DNA from: Salegentibacter holothuriorum
GTDB lineage: Bacteria; Bacteroidota; Bacteroidia; Flavobacteriales; Flavobacteriaceae
Assembly (NCBI RefSeq): GCF_900168045.1
Contig: NZ_FUYY01000002.1
Location: 806,001 to 870,000 of the forward strand
DNA: 64,000 bases
Reading direction: 5' to 3'
How positions within the stretch are numbered: position 1 is the first letter of the stretch; each line of letters starts with the position of its first letter. Below, piece by piece: positions 42,661-50,108 of this stretch. Below the pieces are notes generated by a model that saw only the letters and a program-made list of their open reading frames with translations, ran no database searches and had not been told where the DNA came from. Position numbers and translations under genes: made by a program.

Positions 42661-42903
42661 ATGACGAGCGAAGAAGTAAAAATAAATGTAGAGAAGGCCC
42701 TGGATGAAATTCGTCCTTTTCTTGAAAGTGATGGGGGCAACATTTCTTTGATCTCTATCGAGGATGATCGGCTGGTTAAAGTTCGTTTGGAAGGTGCCTG
42801 TGTAGATTGTACGGTAAACCAAATGACGCTTAAATCTGGAGTAGAAATGACCATTAAAAAATATGCACCACAAATAGAGAGCGTGGTGAATATTCAAAGG
42901 TAA
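42661..42903 (+). CDS. NifU C-terminal-domain (Nfu) Fe-S scaffold
   Basis: An 80-residue protein consisting of the Nfu domain. The cluster-binding CxxC lies in GACVDCTVNQMTLKSGVE (residues about 42-59), and DEIRPFLESDGGN is the family N terminus. It starts at the base after the mrp stop, a coupled pair. The CVDC spacing is normal, although the usual CxGC glycine is replaced. It would bind a transient 4Fe-4S cluster shared between two monomers. Confidence 0.93.
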   Translation: MTSEEVKINVEKALDEIRPFLESDGGNISLISIEDDRLVKVRLEGACVDCTVNQMTLKSGVEMTIKKYAPQIESVVNIQR

Positions 42904-42934
42904 GCATTGGGCTTGCTACAAATTTGCAAATAAA

Positions 42935-43996
42935 ATGATTAAAACCGATATACTTATAATTGGTGCAGGGCCAACGGGCCTCTTTGCGGTTTTTGAAGCC
43001 GGATTATTAAAATTAAAATGCCATTTAATAGATGCGCTTCCTCAACCCGGAGGGCAGTGTTCAGAGATCTATCCTAAAAAGCCAATTTATGATATCCCTG
43101 GGTTTCCGGAGGTTTTGGCTGGAGATCTTGTGACTAACTTAATGGAGCAAATAAAGCCTTTTGAGCCGGGATTTACTCTTGGTGAAAGGGCGCAAACCAT
43201 AGATAAGCAGGGGGATGGTAGTTTTATTGTAACGACTAATAAAGGGACAAAGCATCACGCTCCGGTAGTAGTAATTGCCGGTGGTTTGGGGAGTTTTGAA
43301 CCTAGAAAACCACCTATTGCAAACATTGCTAAGTTTGAAGATAAGGGTGTAGCCTATATTATTAGGGAACCGGAAGTTTATAGAGATAAAAAAGTGGTAA
43401 TTGCCGGTGGAGGTGACTCTGCTTTAGATTGGGCTATATATTTAGCCGATGTTGCTTCAGAAGTTTCGCTGGTACACCGAAGAAATGATTTTCGTGGTGC
43501 TTTAGATTCTGTAGAAAAGGTAGAAGAACTTTCAAAAATTGGAAAAATCAATCTTATTACCAATGCAGAAGTAACCGATCTTCAAGGAGAAGATGAGCTG
43601 AAAAATGTGGTGATAACCCATAAAGCTTCCGCTTCAGAAAAAGAGATAAAAGAAACCGATTATTTTATTCCTTTATTTGGACTTTCCCCTAAATTAGGTC
43701 CTATTGCCGACTGGGGTCTGGAGATAGAGAAGAATGCGATTAAAGTTGATAATGCTTACGATTATCAAACCAATATTCCCGGAGTTTATGCCATTGGAGA
43801 TGTGAATACCTATCCCGGAAAATTAAAGTTAATTTTGTGTGGTTTTCACGAAGCGGCCATTATGTGCCAAAGTGCTTACCAACGCATCTTCCCAGATAAA
43901 AAGTATGTGATGAAGTATACCACCGTGAGTGGAGTTAGTGGGTTTGACGGCAGTAAGAAAGAAGCCAAAAAAGAAGTTGTAAAGAGTATAAATTAA
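42935..43996 (+). CDS. ferredoxin--NADP reductase (thioredoxin reductase-like type)
   Basis: A 353-residue FAD/NAD(P) flavoprotein. The FAD motif is IIGAGPTGLFAVFEAG at residues 6-21, the NADPH motif is VIAGGGDSALDWAIYLAD near residue 155, and GVYAIGDVNTYPGKL near residue 285 closes the FAD site. The redox CxxC of true thioredoxin reductase is missing (the stretch is LVHRRNDFRGALDSV without cysteines), as in the dimeric ferredoxin reductases. A 2Fe-2S ferredoxin gene follows on the same strand after a palindromic repeat. Confidence 0.9.
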   Translation: MIKTDILIIGAGPTGLFAVFEAGLLKLKCHLIDALPQPGGQCSEIYPKKPIYDIPGFPEVLAGDLVTNLMEQIKPFEPGFTLGERAQTIDKQGDGSFIVTTNKGTKHHAPVVVIAGGLGSFEPRKPPIANIAKFEDKGVAYIIREPEVYRDKKVVIAGGGDSALDWAIYLADVASEVSLVHRRNDFRGALDSVEKVEELSKIGKINLITNAEVTDLQGEDELKNVVITHKASASEKEIKETDYFIPLFGLSPKLGPIADWGLEIEKNAIKVDNAYDYQTNIPGVYAIGDVNTYPGKLKLILCGFHEAAIMCQSAYQRIFPDKKYVMKYTTVSGVSGFDGSKKEAKKEVVKSIN

Positions 43997-44020
43997 AACA
44001 ATAGATTGTCTACAAAGTAA

Positions 44021-44104
44021 TCGTCATTACGAACGAAGTGAAGTAATCTTTCAAATGAAATTATTACTTAAAATTACAGATTGCTTCGTGCCTCGCAATG
44101 ACGA
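44021..44104. repeat. family B palindromic repeat between reductase and ferredoxin genes
   Basis: CGTCATTACGAACGAAGTG ... CTTCGTGCCTCGCAATGACGA forms one long imperfect hairpin of about 84 bases. Widespread repeats of this type occur in many bacterial phyla. A half copy (GCAATGACGGA) is at about 52151-52161. Confidence 0.85.
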
Positions 44105-44134
44105 GTTCTTAAGACGATCTAGCTTAAGCAAGCT

Positions 44135-44470
44135 ATGTCTGATATTAAAATAACAATTATAGACCGGGAAGGGGAGGCGCACGTAGTGGATGCTCCTACA
44201 GATATGAACATGAACCTTATGGAAGTAGTTCGTTCTTACGAACTTGCTAAAGAAGGTACAATTGGTATATGTGGCGGAATGGCTATGTGTGCTTCCTGCC
44301 AATGCTATATTCTTAATCTGGAGCATATGTTGCCCGAGCAAAGTATGGAAGAGGAGGATATGCTGGATCAGGCATTTTTTGTGGAAGATAATAGCCGCCT
44401 AAGCTGCCAGATTCCTATTACCGAGCAATTAGATGGTTTGGAGGTTAAGCTTGCGCCAGAAGCTCCTTAA
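44135..44470 (+). CDS. 2Fe-2S ferredoxin (adrenodoxin-like)
   Basis: A 111-residue ferredoxin. The cluster cysteines are C46, C52 and C55 in GICGGMAMCASCQCY (C-x5-C-x2-C) and C91 in RLSCQI, giving the standard spacing. Additional C57 is not a ligand in this class. It has no signal peptide. The upstream reductase is the probable electron source; the mrp-nfu pair next to that suggests use in Fe-S assembly or a monooxygenase path. Confidence 0.93.
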   Translation: MSDIKITIIDREGEAHVVDAPTDMNMNLMEVVRSYELAKEGTIGICGGMAMCASCQCYILNLEHMLPEQSMEEEDMLDQAFFVEDNSRLSCQIPITEQLDGLEVKLAPEAP

Positions 44471-44770
44471 TTAATGCTATCGCTGTGAAATTTGCAATAG
44501 TAACTGAACGAGCTTCAGGTTCTATCATGTATAGCAGGCGTTATCCTGAATTCATTTCAAGTCCAGGTTGTTTCTAACAGCAATAATTTAAATTTACGAA
44601 AAACTTAAGGTAATTTTAGCTTGAAGAAAATAGGATTTTTAGAGTTGTACTAACGTTAAACTCAAATTTTTTAGTCTCTAACGTATATTTAGTTTTTATC
44701 AATATTATAGAACAAACCTCACAGGTTTTTAAAAAACTGTGAGGTTTGTTTTTTTGAAAGAAAAATTCCC
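44471..44770. other. 300-base gap after the ferredoxin gene
   Basis: It holds a decayed family A element (about 44537-44580, TTATCCTGAATTCATTTCA) and a repeated-type terminator at 44711-44757. Otherwise it is A+T rich with no recognisable gene. Confidence 0.6.
44711..44757 (+). terminator. terminator hairpin (repeated type, second copy)
   Basis: AACAAACCTCACAG (44711-44724) pairs with CTGTGAGGTTTGTT (44737-44750), then a T run. It closely resembles 8827-8859. It may serve the ferredoxin unit and the convergent DUF3050 gene. Confidence 0.75.
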
Positions 44771-45580
44771 TTAAACTGTTTGTAATTTCTTAGAATCTAT
44801 ATTTTCTGAAATTTCAGCTTCAATGCCTTTCCAAAGTTCCAAACGGGCATCGAGTGCTTCTTCGGCAGTTTGCTGTACTTCCTCCCATTTTTTCTCATCA
44901 TTTCCACAGAGTTCATCTACCATTTTAAAAGCCATAGGGCCATGCTCATCAGCATCCAGTTCTATATGCCTGTCAAAATAATATTTAAATAGGCTTAAAT
45001 CTTCTTTTGGAAAGTTCTCCTGTACTTTTTCTATAATAGAGGTAAACATGCCCGGGATTAAGCCCTCGCGGCCAAAGGTAAAGGCCGAGGCTATTTTGTG
45101 AGTTTTTCCTTCATTAATTACCTCAAAGGTATTCTTTAGGAATATTTTTACATTATAAGGGAGTTTTGTAGCGGCAATGAGTAAAAAAATATCTGTGCCG
45201 TGGGAGACCTGTAGTAAAAAATTAGTAATTCTTTTAGTATCTGCTCCACTTTTTTCCATGGCATCCAGATACATTTCAAAATGGCTTTGGTGGTTTCCAA
45301 AGTAATTTACATCTGTTTCTTCGGCCAGTACAATTTCGTTGATTAAATACCGGGTTTCGGGATTGCCCACCGGAACCCAGGGATTGGTGGTTCTGGTAAG
45401 TTTTTTTTGTAAAGCAGTAAGTAAAGACATAAAATCCCAGACAGCAAAAACGTGATGCTCCATAAATATTTGAAGATGCTCTGGAGTGGTTATTTTTTGA
45501 TATAAAGAATGTTCTAAAAGTTGGCTTATTTTAGGCTGTAGAGCCCTATTTACCTCGTTTATTTTGTTTATTTCTCCCAT
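44771..45580 (-). CDS. DUF3050 family protein (heme-oxygenase-like fold)
   Basis: A 269-residue soluble all-helical protein. Blocks typical of DUF3050 are FMEHHVFAVWDFMSLLTAL (residues about 39-57), EETDVNYFGNHQSHFEMYL and FGREGLIPGMFTSI, with conserved histidines and glutamates (HIELDADEHGP) that could hold a di-metal centre as in heme-oxygenase-like oxidases. Function unknown. A TACTTTTG element ends 4 bases before the ATG. Confidence 0.87.
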   Translation of the reverse strand: MGEINKINEVNRALQPKISQLLEHSLYQKITTPEHLQIFMEHHVFAVWDFMSLLTALQKKLTRTTNPWVPVGNPETRYLINEIVLAEETDVNYFGNHQSHFEMYLDAMEKSGADTKRITNFLLQVSHGTDIFLLIAATKLPYNVKIFLKNTFEVINEGKTHKIASAFTFGREGLIPGMFTSIIEKVQENFPKEDLSLFKYYFDRHIELDADEHGPMAFKMVDELCGNDEKKWEEVQQTAEEALDARLELWKGIEAEISENIDSKKLQTV

Positions 45581-45584
45581 GCTG

Positions 45585-45592
45585 CAAAAGTA
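45585..45592 (-). promoter_or_regulatory. -7 element immediately before the DUF3050 ATG
   Basis: The minus strand reads TACTTTTG then CAGC then ATG, implying a leaderless or nearly leaderless mRNA. Confidence 0.5.
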
Positions 45593-45679
45593 AGATTCTC
45601 TTTAGGATTTGTAAAATATAAACATTCATTTAAAATTCAATTAACGCTCAATTTCAGCTTTTTGAACTATATTGAAAGT

Positions 45680-45859
45680 ATGAAGAGTCAATTTTCAAAT
45701 TCATATAATGTGATTATTTTTTATTCAAATAAATCGAAAGATTATTTGCAATTGGATGGGGTTGTGGCCAAAAAACCAAAACCACTTAAAAAGGAGTGTT
45801 GCGAAAAATATAAAAAGGGCAATCGCTGTAAACGCTGCCCTTGTTTTGATTTGTTGTAA
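45680..45859 (+). CDS. small cysteine-rich protein
   Basis: 59 residues from ATG 45680 (an in-frame TTG at 45662 is possible). The C-terminal half has KKECCEKYKKGNRCKRCPCF, five cysteines in a basic context that could bind zinc. No signal peptide. I do not recognise a named family, but the ordered C-terminal motif is unlikely to arise by chance. It faces DUF3050 divergently and is followed by family A repeats. Confidence 0.6.
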   Translation: MKSQFSNSYNVIIFYSNKSKDYLQLDGVVAKKPKPLKKECCEKYKKGNRCKRCPCFDLL

Positions 45860-45863
45860 TGAT

Positions 45864-45962
45864 GCGTCATGCTGAATTAATTTCAGCATCTAAGCTTATA
45901 TTACATCTTAGATCCTGAAACAAGTTCAGGATGACATACTGAAATGAATTCAGCTCGACGAT
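45864..45962. repeat. family A repeat with three hairpins (copy 5)
   Basis: GCGTCATGCTGAATTAATT... then TCCTGAAACAAGTTCAGGA, then ACTGAAATGAATTCAGCTCGACGAT. It has one more hairpin than the other copies, as if one unit was added. Confidence 0.8.
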
Positions 45963-45989
45963 TTTACAATACTTATTTAGAATCTCTTT

Positions 45990-47168
45990 TTATTGAAAAG
46001 CCGGAATTCCGGTAATATCCATTCCAGTAATTAGTAAATGTATATCGTGTGTCCCTTCATAAGTAATTACACTTTCCAGGTTCATCATATGGCGCATAAT
46101 GCTATACTCACCGGTAATTCCCATTCCGCCTAGTATCTGTCTTGCTTCACGGGCTATATTTATGGCCATTTCCACATTGTTTCTTTTAGCCATTGAGATT
46201 TGGGCTGAAGTTGCTTTTTCTTCATTTCTAAGCACACCCAGTCTCCAGGCCATAAGCTGCGCCTTGGTGATCTCGGTGATCATTTCTGCTAATTTTTTCT
46301 GTTGTAGTTGAGTGCCTGCAATTGGTTTGTCAAATTGAATCCGTTCTTTTGCATAGCGCAAAGCTGTATCATAACAATCCATTGCTGCGCCTATGGCTCC
46401 CCAGGCAATTCCATACCTGGCAGAATCAAGACAACCTAATGGAGCGCCAAGTCCGCTTTTATTCGGCATTAAATTCTCTTTTGGAACTTTTACATTATCA
46501 AAAATAAGTTCGCCGGTTGCGCTGGCACGAAGTGACCATTTATTATGGGTTTCAGGAGTGGAAAAACCTTCCATTCCTCTTTCTACGATAAGTCCGTGAA
46601 TACGGCCGTTTTCATCCTTGGCCCAAACGATAGCAAGATCGGCAAAAGGTGCGTTAGAGATCCACATTTTTGCACCATTTAGTAAATAGTGGTCGCCTTT
46701 ATCTTTAAAGTTGGTGGTCATCCCGCCGGGATTAGAACCGTGATCTGGTTCGGTAAGTCCAAAGCAGCCCATGAACTCTCCGGAGGCCAATTTTGGTAAG
46801 TATTTTTTGCGCTGTTCTTCGGTGCCGTATTTATAAATAGGATACATTACCAGAGAACTTTGAACAGATGCGGTAGAGCGAACGCCGCTGTCTCCGCGTT
46901 CAATTTCCTGCATGATAAGTCCGTATGAGATTTGATCCAGTCCGGCACCGCCATATTCTTCCGGAATATACGGTCCAAAAGCTCCAATTTCGGCTAAGCC
47001 GCCAATTATAGATTTAGGAAACTCTGCTTTTTGTGCAGCATCTTCGATTATCGGGGAAACTTCACGTTTAACCCATTCTCTAGCTGCATCCCTAACTATT
47101 TTATGTTCATCGCTAAGTAGCTCATCAATATTATAATAATCTGGAGCCTGGAAGTTATCTGTTCTCAT
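45990..47168 (-). CDS. gcdH: acyl-CoA dehydrogenase, glutaryl-CoA dehydrogenase type
   Basis: A 392-residue FAD enzyme. GCFGLTEPDHGSNPGGM (near residue 135) and ILGGMGITGEYSIMRHMMN are acyl-CoA dehydrogenase signatures; the catalytic glutamate lies in SVITYEGTHDIHLLITG (near residue 370). The arginine and SNPGGM pattern match glutaryl-CoA dehydrogenase, which oxidises and decarboxylates glutaryl-CoA to crotonyl-CoA in lysine and tryptophan breakdown. The substrate call is by resemblance. The saccharopine dehydrogenase-like gene at 19.6 kb could be an upstream step. Confidence 0.88.
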   Translation of the reverse strand: MRTDNFQAPDYYNIDELLSDEHKIVRDAAREWVKREVSPIIEDAAQKAEFPKSIIGGLAEIGAFGPYIPEEYGGAGLDQISYGLIMQEIERGDSGVRSTASVQSSLVMYPIYKYGTEEQRKKYLPKLASGEFMGCFGLTEPDHGSNPGGMTTNFKDKGDHYLLNGAKMWISNAPFADLAIVWAKDENGRIHGLIVERGMEGFSTPETHNKWSLRASATGELIFDNVKVPKENLMPNKSGLGAPLGCLDSARYGIAWGAIGAAMDCYDTALRYAKERIQFDKPIAGTQLQQKKLAEMITEITKAQLMAWRLGVLRNEEKATSAQISMAKRNNVEMAINIAREARQILGGMGITGEYSIMRHMMNLESVITYEGTHDIHLLITGMDITGIPAFQ

Positions 47169-47185
47169 TTGTGTGGTGTTTTACA

Positions 47186-47213
47186 CAAATGTAACCAAGC
47201 TTTTGAAAGCAAA
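47186..47213 (-). promoter_or_regulatory. promoter of the glutaryl-CoA dehydrogenase gene
   Basis: TTTG (47213-47210), 16 bases, TACATTTG (47193-47186), ending 17 bases before the ATG. The spacing is short by about 3 bases. Confidence 0.5.
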
Positions 47214-47224
47214 CAATTTTAAGA

Positions 47225-47947
47225 TTATAATTTAAGATAGAAGTCCTTTACAAGGTTTTTATAGGCATCTGTGTAATTATGTCGTGAAATTTCAATGATA
47301 AGTTCATTTTCTTCAGCCTGCTCTTCTTTAAAAGTGAAGCTTAGCAAACTTCTCTTTATTGCTGATGTTTCATTACCGCGCACTCTGGTGATTTTCTTGG
47401 GAAGTAGACCAAATTCTGCAGCTAGCACTATAAAATTTGTTTCTTCTTTATGCGGAATAATAGTATTGAACTCGCCTTGTGGGTGAAGTAATTTTGAGAC
47501 GCCTTCAAGTAATTCTGAAAAAGGGAGGGCTTCAGCAAAACGGGCTTTATTTCTACTTGCGCTTTCTGAAATATAATCTTCGGCATAAAACGGGGGGTTA
47601 GAAATAATGAGCTCGTATTTTTCCTCATCTTCCATTTCCTCAATAAACTCATCAAATGCGGCGTGATAGCAAAACAGCCTGTCACCCCATAAACTTTGTT
47701 CGAAATTATCTACGGCCTGCTCGTAAGCATCTTCATCAATTTCTAAAGCATCAATAAGAAGGGCAGGAGAGCGTTGTGCAAGCATTAATGCAATTAGACC
47801 TGTTCCTGTGCCAATATCAAGAATGCTGTCTGGTTGGTGATCCAGGGAAGCCCAGGCACCAAGTAATACACCGTCGGTGCCAATTTTCATAGCGCAACGA
47901 TCTTGGTCTATACTGAATTCTTTAAACTGAAATGCTTTTTCTGACAT
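47225..47947 (-). CDS. trmN6: tRNA1(Val) (adenine-37-N6)-methyltransferase family protein
   Basis: A 240-residue SAM-dependent methyltransferase. ILDIGTGTGLIALMLAQ (near residue 43) is the SAM site and IISNPPFYAEDY (near residue 114) is the N6-adenine NPPF motif. The N-terminal block CAMKIGTDGVLLGAW is characteristic of the YfiC/TrmN6 group that modifies A37 of tRNA-Val. No signal or membrane segment. It lies 57 bases downstream of the dehydrogenase... on the far side of it in the same orientation, transcribed toward it. Confidence 0.9.
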   Translation of the reverse strand: MSEKAFQFKEFSIDQDRCAMKIGTDGVLLGAWASLDHQPDSILDIGTGTGLIALMLAQRSPALLIDALEIDEDAYEQAVDNFEQSLWGDRLFCYHAAFDEFIEEMEDEEKYELIISNPPFYAEDYISESASRNKARFAEALPFSELLEGVSKLLHPQGEFNTIIPHKEETNFIVLAAEFGLLPKKITRVRGNETSAIKRSLLSFTFKEEQAEENELIIEISRHNYTDAYKNLVKDFYLKL

Positions 47948-47956
47948 TTGATAAGA

Positions 47957-48030
47957 TCAAGAACCTCGATGCAAGCATACAAGGTATGATTAGAAAAATA
48001 ATTTAAAAACTCGAGGCAAGCTTAGGGGGA
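47957..48030. repeat. partial family C-like repeat
   Basis: CCTCGATGCAAGC ... CTCGAGGCAAGCTTAGGGGG, A+T-rich between. It shares the CCTCG/CGAGG and GGCTTGCC-type core, but only loosely. Confidence 0.4.
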
Positions 48031-48053
48031 TTAAACCCTCAATGAGGGATTAA

Positions 48054-48085
48054 AAAAACCGCCTCAGATTAATGAAGCGGTTTTT
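48054..48085 (-). terminator. terminator after tsf
   Basis: On the minus strand AAAAACCGCTTCA pairs with TGAGGCGGTTTTT (one G-T pair) around loop TTAATC, followed by a T run. It lies 48 bases past the tsf stop. Confidence 0.88.
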
Positions 48086-48132
48086 GTTTTTATTTTTGAG
48101 ATTTCCGCCTACGCAGAAATGACAAATTTTAA

Positions 48133-48960
48133 TTACTCTCCTAGAGCAACTCTTTCAAAACCTACAACAGTAAGATCTGAATCTACAGATTTTACGTAAG
48201 CAGCAACGCTTTGTTTGCTGTCTTTAATAAAAGCCTGGTTTACCAAAGTGTTGTCTTTAAAGTAACGCTGAATCTTTCCTTTTGCTATTTTGTCTAGCAT
48301 TTCTTCAGGTTTACCTTCCTGGCGAAGTGTATCTTTAGCGATTTCTACTTCTTTATCTATGGTTTCCTGGTCTACACCTTCTTCATTAAGTGCAATAGGG
48401 TTCATAGCAGCAGCTTGCATAGAAACATTTTTTGCAGCTTCGTCAGCACCTTCAGCATTCTTAGAAAGACCGGTGATAACAGCAATCTTATTTCCAGCGT
48501 GAATGTAAGAACCTACAAAAGCAGCTTCTAAAGTTTTAAAAGCACCAATCTCTATTTTCTCACCAATTACACCGGTTTGCTCAGTTAATTTATCTTCAAC
48601 TGAAATCCCATTGTAATCTGCTTTAAGTAATTCCTCTTTAGAAGAAACAGTAAGCGCGATATCTGCGAAACTGTTGGCCATTTTTATGAAATCATCGTTT
48701 TTAGCAACAAAATCGGTTTCACAGTTAAGAGAGATAATCACACCTTTAGTGTTATCTTCGTTAACCTTAGCAATTGCAGCACCTTCGGCTGAATCTCTAT
48801 CGGCTCTCTTAGCGGCAACTTTTTGGCCTTTTTTACGAAGTACTTCAATAGCTTTGTCGAAATCACCATCTGCTTCAACAAGTGCCTTTTTGCAATCCAT
48901 CATCCCGGCACCGGTAGCTTTTCTTAATTTGTTTACTTCTGCGGCGGTTATCTTAGCCAT
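48133..48960 (-). CDS. tsf: translation elongation factor Ts
   Basis: Recharges EF-Tu with GTP. The 275-residue protein starts with the UBA-like domain (ITAAEVNKLRKATGAGMMDCKKAL, shown in part: residues 4-20), then the core with ISLNCETDFVAKNDDF (near residue 75) where EF-Tu is contacted. The length is typical. It is last in the L13-S9-S2-EF-Ts run; a perfect 14-bp hairpin with T tract lies between rpsB and tsf. Confidence 0.97.
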   Translation of the reverse strand: MAKITAAEVNKLRKATGAGMMDCKKALVEADGDFDKAIEVLRKKGQKVAAKRADRDSAEGAAIAKVNEDNTKGVIISLNCETDFVAKNDDFIKMANSFADIALTVSSKEELLKADYNGISVEDKLTEQTGVIGEKIEIGAFKTLEAAFVGSYIHAGNKIAVITGLSKNAEGADEAAKNVSMQAAAMNPIALNEEGVDQETIDKEVEIAKDTLRQEGKPEEMLDKIAKGKIQRYFKDNTLVNQAFIKDSKQSVAAYVKSVDSDLTVVGFERVALGE

Positions 48961-48977
48961 AGTATTGTGTTTTAATT

Positions 48978-49027
48978 AAAAAGTCGTTTAGAGACCAACT
49001 GTTAGGAAAGAAACTAAACGACTTTTT
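48978..49027 (-). terminator. perfect hairpin with T tract between rpsB and tsf (attenuator-like)
   Basis: AAAAAGTCGTTTAG (48978-48991) is the exact complement of CTAAACGACTTTTT (49014-49027). On the minus strand it ends in a T run, as an intrinsic terminator would, yet tsf follows only 17 bases later with no evident promoter. Partial readthrough is likely. Confidence 0.75.
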
Positions 49028-49049
49028 GAATGTTATAAAATGTTATTTT

Positions 49050-49943
49050 TTATTCTTCTTCGTTAGATGAAGCCTTGTCTAAAGTTTCTTTTTTAGACTC
49101 AAGTTTTACATCTTTTTGAGCTTCTTTCATCTCTTTTTTGTCTTCGGCATCTTTAGAAGGAGCTTCAGCTTCTGGTTGCTTTACAGCAGCCTTTGGTGCT
49201 TTTGGCTCTTTTTCTTCTTTTTCAGCTTTCTCTTTTTTAGATTCTTTAGAAGCTTTTCTTTCAGAAAGGCCGTCTACAATAGAATCTGCAACATAAGAAA
49301 CCACTTTGTTGATAGACTTTGAAGCATCGTCATTAGATGGGATTACGTACTCAACCTCACGAGGATCTGAGTTTGTATCTACCATAGCGAAAATTGGAAT
49401 GTTTAATTTTTGAGCTTCTTTAATAGCAATGTGTTCACGAGTAATATCAACAACAAAAAGTGCTCCTGGAAGTCTGCTCATATCAGAAATAGAACCAAGG
49501 TTCTTTTCTAATTTAGCTCTTAAACGATCTACCTGAAGACGTTCTTTTTTAGAAAGTGTATTAAAGGTACCATCTTTTTTCATTCTATCAATAGAAGCCA
49601 TTTTCTTAACGGCTCTACGAATAGTTACAAAGTTGGTAAGCATACCACCGGGCCAACGCTCGGTAATGTATGGCATATTTGCTTTTTCAGCTTGTTCGGC
49701 TACTATTTCTTTAGCTTGTTTCTTGGTAGCTACGAAAAGTATTTTTCTACCGCTGGCTGCAATTTTTGCAAGGGCATCACCTGCCTCCTGCATTTTAGCA
49801 GCACTCTTATATAGGTTGATGATGTGAATTCCATTACGCTCCATATAGATATATGGGGCCATATTTGGGTTCCATCTTCTTGTAAGGTGTCCAAAATGTA
49901 CACCTGCATCAAGTAATTCTTTTACTTCTACTTTGTTTGCCAT
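49050..49943 (-). CDS. rpsB: 30S ribosomal protein S2
   Basis: A 297-residue S2 with core blocks LLDAGVHFGHLTRRWNPNM (residues about 11-28), ERWPGGMLTNF, and PGALFVVDITREHIAIKEA. The core ends near residue 235; a 60-residue lysine/glutamate/alanine-rich tail follows, low complexity, as in other flavobacteria. It is preceded by a 165-base leader with three consecutive hairpins and followed by a terminator-like hairpin before tsf. Confidence 0.97.
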   Translation of the reverse strand: MANKVEVKELLDAGVHFGHLTRRWNPNMAPYIYMERNGIHIINLYKSAAKMQEAGDALAKIAASGRKILFVATKKQAKEIVAEQAEKANMPYITERWPGGMLTNFVTIRRAVKKMASIDRMKKDGTFNTLSKKERLQVDRLRAKLEKNLGSISDMSRLPGALFVVDITREHIAIKEAQKLNIPIFAMVDTNSDPREVEYVIPSNDDASKSINKVVSYVADSIVDGLSERKASKESKKEKAEKEEKEPKAPKAAVKQPEAEAPSKDAEDKKEMKEAQKDVKLESKKETLDKASSNEEE

Positions 49944-49981
49944 TTTTGTAATAGTTTACGTTCTGTTGAAGATAGCAACAA

Positions 49982-50050
49982 GTAAGTGGCTGTTTTAAAA
50001 ACACGGCCTTACCTGTTTAGATGCTAAACTAACTTCCGCTGGCAGCGGAA
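49982..50050 (-). promoter_or_regulatory. three-hairpin leader upstream of rpsB (candidate S2 autoregulatory RNA)
   Basis: On the minus strand in order: TTCCGCTG-C-CAGCGGAA (50050-50034), GTTTAG-CAT-CTAAAC (50029-50015), and an interrupted stem GTAA/TTAC, GGC/GCC, TGTTTT/AAAACA (50012-49982). None is followed by a T run, and no TAnnTTTG promoter lies between rpsI and rpsB. It may be a ribosomal-protein leader; the S2 ligand is inference. Confidence 0.55.
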
Positions 50051-50108
50051 TAACAACAAAAATCTTTTTAATATTAAATGAACTTTGGAATATAAATTCC
50101 AATAAAAA

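Noticed and set aside
44051-44341. 96-codon minus-strand frame over the ferredoxin start
   Set aside because: Its last residues are the translation of the family B palindrome and the rest is antisense to ferredoxin.
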